A stretch of 32,063 nt of DNA, taken from the NCBI GenBank assembly GCA_035701825.1, contig DASSRK010000136.1, positions 1 through 32,063 of the forward strand, given 5' to 3'. The notes under the pieces were generated by a model. The model saw only the letters and a program-made list of their open reading frames with translations. It searched no databases and was not told the origin of the DNA. A program made the position numbers and the translations under genes. Positions 26,742 through 32,063 of the stretch are shown here, piece after piece; position 1 is the stretch's first letter, and each line of letters starts with the position of its first letter. This DNA is from CADEED01 sp035701825. Lineage in GTDB: Bacteria > Pseudomonadota > Gammaproteobacteria > Steroidobacterales > Steroidobacteraceae.

Positions 26742-28855
26742 CCTCCATCGTCGACCTCCAACGCCACGATGACATCGCTGTCATCCTGGTGGACAACCCG
26801 CCTGTCAACACCATCACGGCCGCCGCGCGCGCCGCCATGACCGACGCCTTGAAGCAGGTCGCGGCCGATGCGTCGATCAGCGCCGTGATACTGCGTTGCG
26901 CGGGCAACAACTTCTTCACCGGCGCGGACATCAATGAGTTCTCAGGCCCTCCCAGGGAAGCCGAGTACCGCGAGCTGTGGGCGCGCTTCGAGGATCTGTC
27001 GGTGCCGATGATCGCGGCCCTGCATGGCTCCGCGATCGGCGGCGGGCTGGAGCTGGCCCTGGCCTGCCACTACCGCGTGGCGACGCCGAGCGCCAGGTTC
27101 ATGCTGCCCGAGGTCACGCTGGGCATCATTCCGGGCGCAGGCGGAACGCAGCGACTGCCGCGACTGGTTGGACCCGAGAATGCATTGCGCATGATCTTCG
27201 ACGCCAGGCCGGTCGATGCGCAACGTGCGCTCGAGATGGGCCTCATCGACCAGGTCGTCGATGGCGACCTCGCCGCCGGGGCCCTGCGCTACGCGCGCGA
27301 GCTGGTGACCCGGGGCGCGGGCCCGCGGCGCACCTCGGCGCGCAGCGTGGACGGCAGCCAGTTCACGCCGGAGTTCAAGGCTCGTTGGCAGGCGGAGGCG
27401 AAGCGCCTGTACCCGAATCGCAGTGCTGCGCTGACGGCGCTCGAGGCCGTGTGCGAAAGCGCACGGCCGCTCGAGCAAGGCCTGCTCGAGGAAGAAAAGC
27501 TCGCCAACCGCACCAAGAACACGGTCGAGGCGCGCGGCGCCATCCACGTGTTCTTCGCCGAGCGCGAGAGCCGCAAGGTCGAGGGGCTGCCACCGGACAC
27601 GCAGCCCAATCCCATCGCCCGGGCCGGTGTGATCGGCGCGGGCACCATGGGCGGCGGCATTGCGATTGCCTTCGCCAATGCCGGCATCCCCGTGACCGTG
27701 CTCGACGCGACGCCGGACGCGCTGGAGCGCGGCCTCGGCGTGGTCGACGCGACCTTCGGGAGCATGGTCAAGCGCGGCCGCATCGATGCCGCGGAGAAGG
27801 CGCGGCGCATGGCGCTGATCAGCGGCACGCTGTCGTACGCCGACCTGTCGGGCAGCGACGTGATCATCGAGGCAGTGTTCGAGAACATGGCGCTCAAGAA
27901 GAAGATCTTCGCGGAGCTCGATGCCGTCGCCAAGAGCGGCGCGCTGCTCGCCACCAACACTTCGACGCTCGACGTCGACGAGATCGCGGCCACGGTGCAA
28001 CGCCCGCAGGATGTCATCGGCCTGCATTTCTTCTCGCCGGCCAACGTGATGCCGCTGCTCGAAGTGGTGCGCGGCAAGGAAACGTCGCCGGTCGCGATCC
28101 GCACCGCGATGGAGCTCGCCAGGACGCTGCGCAAGACGCCGGTGCTGTCGCGCGTCTGCTATGGCTTCATCGGCAACCGCATGATGGAGGGCTATGCGCG
28201 CGAAGCGCTGCGCCTCACGCTCGAGGGCGAGACCCCGCGCCGCGTCGACACGGTGCTCGAACAGTTCGGGATGGCGATGGGCATCCTCGCGGTATTCGAC
28301 ATGGCCGGCATCGACGTCGGCGTGAACGTGCATCGCACGAATGCGGATCGCTATCCACCCGACCCGACTTACTACCAGGCCGATGCCGCGCTGCATGCCG
28401 CGGGGCGCCTGGGCCAGAAGACCGGCAAGGGCTTCTACCGCTACGAGAAGGGCGATCGCACCCGCCACGACGATCCGGAGGCCATCGCCATCCTTGCGCG
28501 CCGCGCCGCCGAACTCGGCATCGGCGCGCGCACGCACACCGACCAGGAAATCCTGGAGCGCTGCATCTTCCCGTTGCTCAACGAGGGCATCCGCTTGCTG
28601 GAAGAGGGTATTGCACAACGCGCCAGCGACGTCGACGTGGTGTGGTGCGCCGGCTATGGCTTCCCGCGCTATCGCGGCGGTCCGCTGTTCTACGCCGACA
28701 CCATTGGCCTGCCGGCGCTGCTCGCCGGCATGCAGAAATATCGCGGCATGTTCGGCCCGATGCACTGGGAGCCCGCGCCATTGCTGGTGCAGCTGGTGCT
28801 CGAAGGCCGTACCCTTGCCGACTGGGACAGAGAGCGACGTGGAGTCCAGCCTTGA
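26738..28855 (+). CDS. Bifunctional enoyl-CoA hydratase / 3-hydroxyacyl-CoA dehydrogenase (FadJ/FadB-like)
   Basis: A 705-aa fusion enzyme carrying out two consecutive beta-oxidation steps. The N-terminal crotonase domain (about 1-190) has the oxyanion-hole segments NNFFTGADINEF and GSAIGGGLELALACHYR and the catalytic glutamates E105 and E125 (FMLPEVTLGIIPGAGGTQR). The NAD-binding domain begins with GAGTMGGG at 300-307; the catalytic histidine is H430 (VIGLHFFSP). C-terminal 3HCDH domains follow, with the GKGFYRY motif. The length matches FadJ. It is the middle gene of a tightly coupled trio (4-bp overlaps at both ends) with a MarR regulator and an amidohydrolase. This organisation suggests dedicated breakdown of a particular CoA ester, such as an aryl-propanoid side chain, rather than housekeeping fatty-acid oxidation. 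Confidence 0.92.
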   Translation: MTSIVDLQRHDDIAVILVDNPPVNTITAAARAAMTDALKQVAADASISAVILRCAGNNFFTGADINEFSGPPREAEYRELWARFEDLSVPMIAALHGSAIGGGLELALACHYRVATPSARFMLPEVTLGIIPGAGGTQRLPRLVGPENALRMIFDARPVDAQRALEMGLIDQVVDGDLAAGALRYARELVTRGAGPRRTSARSVDGSQFTPEFKARWQAEAKRLYPNRSAALTALEAVCESARPLEQGLLEEEKLANRTKNTVEARGAIHVFFAERESRKVEGLPPDTQPNPIARAGVIGAGTMGGGIAIAFANAGIPVTVLDATPDALERGLGVVDATFGSMVKRGRIDAAEKARRMALISGTLSYADLSGSDVIIEAVFENMALKKKIFAELDAVAKSGALLATNTSTLDVDEIAATVQRPQDVIGLHFFSPANVMPLLEVVRGKETSPVAIRTAMELARTLRKTPVLSRVCYGFIGNRMMEGYAREALRLTLEGETPRRVDTVLEQFGMAMGILAVFDMAGIDVGVNVHRTNADRYPPDPTYYQADAALHAAGRLGQKTGKGFYRYEKGDRTRHDDPEAIAILARRAAELGIGARTHTDQEILERCIFPLLNEGIRLLEEGIAQRASDVDVVWCAGYGFPRYRGGPLFYADTIGLPALLAGMQKYRGMFGPMHWEPAPLLVQLVLEGRTLADWDRERRGVQP

Positions 28856-29715
28856 AAGTAAATGACCTGATTGCCATCGACGTGCACACGCACGCCGAAG
28901 TGTCCTGCCGCCAGGAGCCGGACGAGGCCGCGAAGCCGTACGACGATGCGGCCAGCAAGTACTTCAAGGCCGACAAGCGCAAGACCATCCCGGAAACGAT
29001 CGCCTATTACCGCGAGCGCAAGATCGGACTGGTGATGTTCACGGTCGACAGCGAGTTCGAGATGGGCGTGCGCCGCATCCCGAACCAGGAGGTCATCGAC
29101 GCGGCGCGCGAGAACTCCGACATGATGGTCGCGTTCGCGAGCATCGATCCGCACAAGGGCAGGATGGGCGTGCGCGAGGCGCGGCGCCTGATCGAGGAAG
29201 GCGGCATCCGCGGCTTCAAGTTCCACCCGACCTGCCAGGGGTTCTTCCCGAACGATCGCTTCGCCTACAAGCTCTACGAGGTCATCGCCGAGCACAAACT
29301 ACCGGCGATCTTCCACTCGGGACATTCGGGCATCGGCACCGGCATGCCGGGAGGCGGCGGGCTCAAGCTCAAGTATTCCAACCCGATCCACGTCGACGAC
29401 GTGGCCGCGGATTTTCCCGACATGACGGTGATCATCGCGCATCCGTCGTGGCCCTGGCAGGACGAGGCGCTGTCGGTGTGCCTGCACAAGCCGAACGTGT
29501 ACATCGACCTGTCGGGCTGGTCGCCGAAGTACTTCTCGCCCGAGCTGGTGCGGTATGCGAACACGCAGCTCAAGCACAAGATGCTGTTCGGCTCGGACTT
29601 CCCGCTGATCACGCCGGACCGCTGGATGAAGGACTTCACCGAGGCCGGCTTCAAGCCCGAAGTGCAGCCGCTGATCCTCAAGGAGAACGCCATCCGCGCC
29701 CTGCGGCTGGCCTAG
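28852..29715 (+). CDS. Amidohydrolase-2 family protein, TTG start
   Basis: A 287-aa TIM-barrel metal enzyme. Putative metal ligands are H12 and H14 (DVHTH), H155 (FHSGHSG), H197 (IIAHPSWPW) and D249 (LFGSDFP). Relatives decarboxylate or hydrolyse aromatic or CoA-derived acids. The TTG at 28852 is inferred: it overlaps the FadJ stop as TTGA, has GGAG 7 nt upstream and gives the normal N-terminus MKVNDLIAIDVHTH; no in-frame ATG is suitably placed. The gene's own stop is followed one base later by the left inverted repeat of the RAYT-like element. Belongs to the same superfamily as the LigW-like protein at 20800 but not closely alike. Substrate unknown. Confidence 0.87.
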   Translation: MKVNDLIAIDVHTHAEVSCRQEPDEAAKPYDDAASKYFKADKRKTIPETIAYYRERKIGLVMFTVDSEFEMGVRRIPNQEVIDAARENSDMMVAFASIDPHKGRMGVREARRLIEEGGIRGFKFHPTCQGFFPNDRFAYKLYEVIAEHKLPAIFHSGHSGIGTGMPGGGGLKLKYSNPIHVDDVAADFPDMTVIIAHPSWPWQDEALSVCLHKPNVYIDLSGWSPKYFSPELVRYANTQLKHKMLFGSDFPLITPDRWMKDFTEAGFKPEVQPLILKENAIRALRLA

Positions 29716-29716
29716 T

Positions 29717-29746
29717 GGTGTCAGGCGGGGAAAACCGGGATAACTC
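29717..29746 (+). repeat. Left inverted repeat of the RAYT-like element
   Basis: 30 bp starting GGTGTCAGGCGGGG and ending AACTC; 29 of 30 bases match the reverse complement of 30720-30749 (T versus A at position 25). It begins one base after the amidohydrolase stop codon and overlaps the last bases of the transposase stop. Confidence 0.9.
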
Positions 29747-30659
29747 AGCGCGGGGCTTCTGACGCCATTTCCGCGAGACCTTCGGCGCTCTGCTGAAGCG
29801 CGATCTTGCGCATTGCCGACCGCAACGTGGATTCATCGCGGTTGAGTTCTCTCGCGACTGCGGCGAGCGAGCAGGCCGACTTCCGGGTTGCAGTCCACGC
29901 GATCCAGCCACGTGCCGCGACCAGGCGCGCCTTCCTCAGCGGAGACCGCAACTCGGCCACCGTGACGCCGAAATGCCGGCACCCCTCGAGGAGCACGTCG
30001 TCGAGCGTCGAACGCGCCCGCGAACCCGACGGCGTGAAACGCGCCACGAATTCCGGCTTGCCGAGCAGCGGCGCTCCGGTTTCGAGAGCCGCGAGTTCCT
30101 CGGCCATTTCTTCTGCCGGCGTCTCGTCGATGAACGCGCGATAGCGCACCCGGGCGCGGTCCCGATCACCGGAAAATTGCGCGAGCGCCAGCTCCGTGGT
30201 GACCCAGGTCTCCGCGCGCTCCCCGAGGTATGCGTGATGGCTGGACCAGCGGTAAAGCGCGGCATTGGCAACCATCCCGGCTCGAACGGGGTTCTGGTGC
30301 ACGTATCGAAGCGCCTCGAGCAGATAGGTGTCGGTATCCACCAGGGTCGCGTAGTAGCGGTTCTCGAACAGGTGACCTGTCGTCGCCAGGCTCTTCTGGA
30401 AGGCGCGCGCATATTCGGATGCGATCCGCTGCATGAGGAGCCCGAGCGGCCGGTCGGCAACCTGCACGAGGAAGTGCAGGTGGTTGGTCATCCAGCAGTA
30501 GGCATGCAACCGCGCGGCGTGCTTGTCGAGCGCGCGCGCCACGATGAGGTTGAGCAATCTTCGCTCGCCGTCACGGCGGAAAATTGCCTGCCGGTGATTG
30601 CCACGCAGCGTGACGTGGTAGATGCCGCCGGTGACGTGTATTCGCGGAGGCCTGGGCAT
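29745..30659 (-). CDS. REP-associated tyrosine transposase (Y1_Tnp/RAYT) with C-terminal DnaA-like HTH
   Basis: A 304-aa transposase. The Y1 domain (about 1-135) has the HUH pair H60/H62 (MTNHLHFLVQV), a candidate catalytic tyrosine Y83 (SEYARAFQK) and the conserved HLFENRYY...LLEALRYVHQNPVRAG block. The C-terminal part (about 200-290) has DVLLEGCRHFGVTVAEL...ARELNRDESTLRSAM, resembling the helix-turn-helix of DnaA domain IV, a known extension of this transposase group. The ATG at 30659 starts the typical MPRPPRI...GGIYHVTLRGNHR segment; the open frame upstream to 31715 is only the antisense shadow of the transporter. The coding sequence appears intact, so the element may still be active or be domesticated. 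Confidence 0.9.
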   Translation of the reverse strand: MPRPPRIHVTGGIYHVTLRGNHRQAIFRRDGERRLLNLIVARALDKHAARLHAYCWMTNHLHFLVQVADRPLGLLMQRIASEYARAFQKSLATTGHLFENRYYATLVDTDTYLLEALRYVHQNPVRAGMVANAALYRWSSHHAYLGERAETWVTTELALAQFSGDRDRARVRYRAFIDETPAEEMAEELAALETGAPLLGKPEFVARFTPSGSRARSTLDDVLLEGCRHFGVTVAELRSPLRKARLVAARGWIAWTATRKSACSLAAVARELNRDESTLRSAMRKIALQQSAEGLAEMASEAPR

Positions 30660-30703
30660 GCCGCGAAGGATGATCGCGACGCGCCTGCCCGGCCAAGCGT
30701 TGT

Positions 30704-32059
30704 TCAGCGTGCGATTGCGGAGTTTTCCCGGTTTTCCCCGCCTGACACCGCTTCCGAGGTATTCGCGTACTTCACGAACAACAGGGCGACGGCGCCGACC
30801 AGCGAGCCGCAGCCCATCACGATGGACACGGTCTGCAGCGAAAAGCCCTGCTCGAACAGATAGCCGGCGAGGATGGGCGCGAGCGCCGCGCCGCCGCGGC
30901 CCGCGCCGATCACCACGCCCGTGCCCGTGGCGCGCAGGTGGGTGGGATAGGCCAGCGCCATCAGGGTGTACAGCCCGACGATGCCGGCGTTGGTGAAGAA
31001 GCCGCAGATGCAGACGATGGTCTTGAGATGGGTGAGGTCCTTCTGGCCCATGCCGAAGATCGAGATCGAGACCATTCCGAGCAGCAGTACGGCGCAGGTG
31101 AGGCCGATGAGGTGGATGCGCAGCGCGAGAAGACCGAGGATGGCGCCACCGACCGCGCCGCCGACGCTCGCCCAGAACAATACGTCGGCGATGTTCGAGG
31201 GCGAGAAGCCCATCTTCGCGATAATGGGCGCGACCCACTTGAGGATGTAATAGAACGAGGTGATGTGCGCGAAATACGCGATCACCAGGAGCAGCGTCAG
31301 GGCGAGATAGGGTCGCCTGAAGACGTCGGCCAGCGGCGCCTTGAGATGAGCGGCGTCCAGCGGAGGCAGCGCGTCGATGGCGGCGTGCCCCATGCGGCGC
31401 AGTGCCGCGTTGACCCGTTGCAGCGCATTCGCGGGTTGTTTGCGGCATAGCCACGACACCGACTCGGGCATCGCGAGCCACACGATCGGGAACATGGCGG
31501 CGGTCGCTGCCGCGCCCAGTTCGAACACGACGCGCCAGTCGTGCGTCTTCAGCAGCGGCGAGAGGATGAGCGCGGCGAGGATGTTGCCCATCGGATAGCC
31601 GATGGTCATCAGGGCCACCCAGAACTTGCGCATCGCGTCGTTGGAGAATTCCGCGGCGGCGGCATTGATGGCGGCGAGCATGCCGCCGATGCCAAGCCCG
31701 GTGATGAAGCGCCACAGGCGCAGGTCACCGAGGTCCTTCGCGTGCGAGCAGAAGTACATGCCGATGGCCATGACCACGAGGAACAGCAGGATGGCGCGAC
31801 GTCGCCCGATGTAGTCGGCCACGCCGCCCAACAGGAACGAGCCGATGGCCATGCCCAGGAGATCCATCGTCACGACTACGCCGAGGCCCACCGAAGGATC
31901 AAGGTGGAATTCCTTCATGATGCCGGCCGTGGCGAAGCTGATCGCCAGCAGGTCGAAGCCGTCGAGCGCATTGAGGAAGACCGTGATCGTGCACACGAGG
32001 ATCTGCAGCGCGCTCATTGGCGAGAGTGCGAGCAGGCTGCGTGGATCGTTGCTTGTCAT
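30704..32059 (-). CDS. MFS transporter, aromatic acid:H+ symporter (AAHS) type
   Basis: A 451-aa permease with twelve predicted membrane segments. The AAHS hallmark DGFD (33-36, ALDGFDLLAISFA) in the first helix and the loop 2-3 motif ADYIGRRRA (81-89) are present, as in PcaK, VanK and BenK, which import protocatechuate, vanillate and similar acids. The start at 32059 gives the normal N-terminus; its promoter lies outside the window. The last 14 residues (from V438, VSGGENRENSAIAR) are encoded by the right inverted repeat of the transposon and adjoining element DNA, so the natural C-terminus has been replaced. The loss is confined to the cytoplasmic tail and function may be retained. Probably imports an aromatic acid for the nearby catabolic genes. 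Confidence 0.9.
   Translation of the reverse strand: MTSNDPRSLLALSPMSALQILVCTITVFLNALDGFDLLAISFATAGIMKEFHLDPSVGLGVVVTMDLLGMAIGSFLLGGVADYIGRRRAILLFLVVMAIGMYFCSHAKDLGDLRLWRFITGLGIGGMLAAINAAAAEFSNDAMRKFWVALMTIGYPMGNILAALILSPLLKTHDWRVVFELGAAATAAMFPIVWLAMPESVSWLCRKQPANALQRVNAALRRMGHAAIDALPPLDAAHLKAPLADVFRRPYLALTLLLVIAYFAHITSFYYILKWVAPIIAKMGFSPSNIADVLFWASVGGAVGGAILGLLALRIHLIGLTCAVLLLGMVSISIFGMGQKDLTHLKTIVCICGFFTNAGIVGLYTLMALAYPTHLRATGTGVVIGAGRGGAALAPILAGYLFEQGFSLQTVSIVMGCGSLVGAVALLFVKYANTSEAVSGGENRENSAIAR
30720..30749 (-). repeat. Right inverted repeat of the RAYT-like element, read as transporter codons
   Basis: On the - strand it reads GGTGTCAGGCGGGG... and matches the left repeat at 29 of 30 bases. 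It lies in frame within the 3' end of the transporter gene, where it codes for V-S-G-G-E-N-R-E-N-S. Confidence 0.9.
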
Positions 32060-32063
32060 TTTT

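Larger units (their letters stand above)
29717..30749. mobile_element. RAYT-type element: tyrosine transposase bounded by 30-bp inverted repeats
   Basis: A Y1/HUH transposase gene flanked by nearly identical inverted repeats (29717-29746 and 30720-30749). No target-site duplication is visible, as expected for HUH transposition. The element fills the gap between the convergent amidohydrolase and transporter genes and extends into the transporter's reading frame. Confidence 0.75.

Noticed and set aside
30660..31715. Upstream extension of the transposase reading frame into the transporter gene, as a possible fusion.
   Set aside because: The extension is the antisense of the transporter's codons in another frame; the conserved transposase N-terminus begins at the ATG at 30659.

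Overview
The window is GC-rich, densely coding chromosomal DNA from a proteobacterium with an outer membrane. The mix of a TonB-dependent carbohydrate receptor, a tryptophan-halogenase-like flavoprotein, LacI-controlled GH13 enzymes and sphingomonad-type aryl-catabolic genes fits Steroidobacteraceae/Xanthomonadales-like Gammaproteobacteria or a sphingomonad/caulobacter relative. I cannot decide between these from the sequence alone. No rRNA, tRNA, CRISPR array or prophage was recognised.

Region 1 (1-10,420) is an alpha-glucan (starch/maltodextrin) utilisation locus. It holds a LacI-family regulator (cut by the window edge), a GH13 alpha-glucosidase, a TonB-dependent receptor, a flavin-dependent halogenase homologue and a large secreted or lipoprotein pullulanase carrying two X25-type starch-binding repeats. 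Four copies of a dyad close to TGAATACGTATTCA lie in front of exactly the three transcription units expected to be co-regulated: two between the glucosidase and the receptor, one closer to the receptor, and one 60 bp upstream of the pullulanase. This looks like a complete local LacI-type regulon. Between two of the operators lies an unexplained stretch of three consecutive hairpins, the last being a textbook intrinsic terminator (9-bp stem, nine T). It may be a small RNA or an attenuated leader.

Region 2 (10,470-25,070) is an aromatic/aldehyde catabolism neighbourhood of mostly single-gene units. It contains a DesB-like gallate dioxygenase, a secreted PIG-L-family deacetylase, a vanillin/salicylaldehyde-type dehydrogenase, a lipoprotein quinohemoprotein alcohol dehydrogenase, a secreted SNase-like nuclease, a YfcG-type glutathione transferase, an AEC permease, a ThDP enzyme, a LigW-like (5-carboxyvanillate decarboxylase family) amidohydrolase, a second aldehyde dehydrogenase, a trypsin-like protease and a secreted DUF1349-like protein. 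Several of these genes have a -10-like box only 6-9 nt before the start codon, suggesting leaderless mRNAs.

Region 3 (25,118-32,059) holds a divergent AraC/MarR regulator pair sharing a 175-bp intergenic region with a 19-bp dyad. The MarR gene is translationally coupled to a FadJ-type hydratase/dehydrogenase, which is in turn coupled to a TTG-started amidohydrolase. An AAHS-type aromatic-acid transporter follows on the opposite strand. Between the last two sits a REP-associated-tyrosine-transposase-like (Y1/HUH) gene bounded by 30-bp inverted repeats (29 of 30 matching). One repeat abuts the amidohydrolase stop codon. The other encodes the last residues of the transporter, so the element appears to have rewritten that protein's C-terminus.
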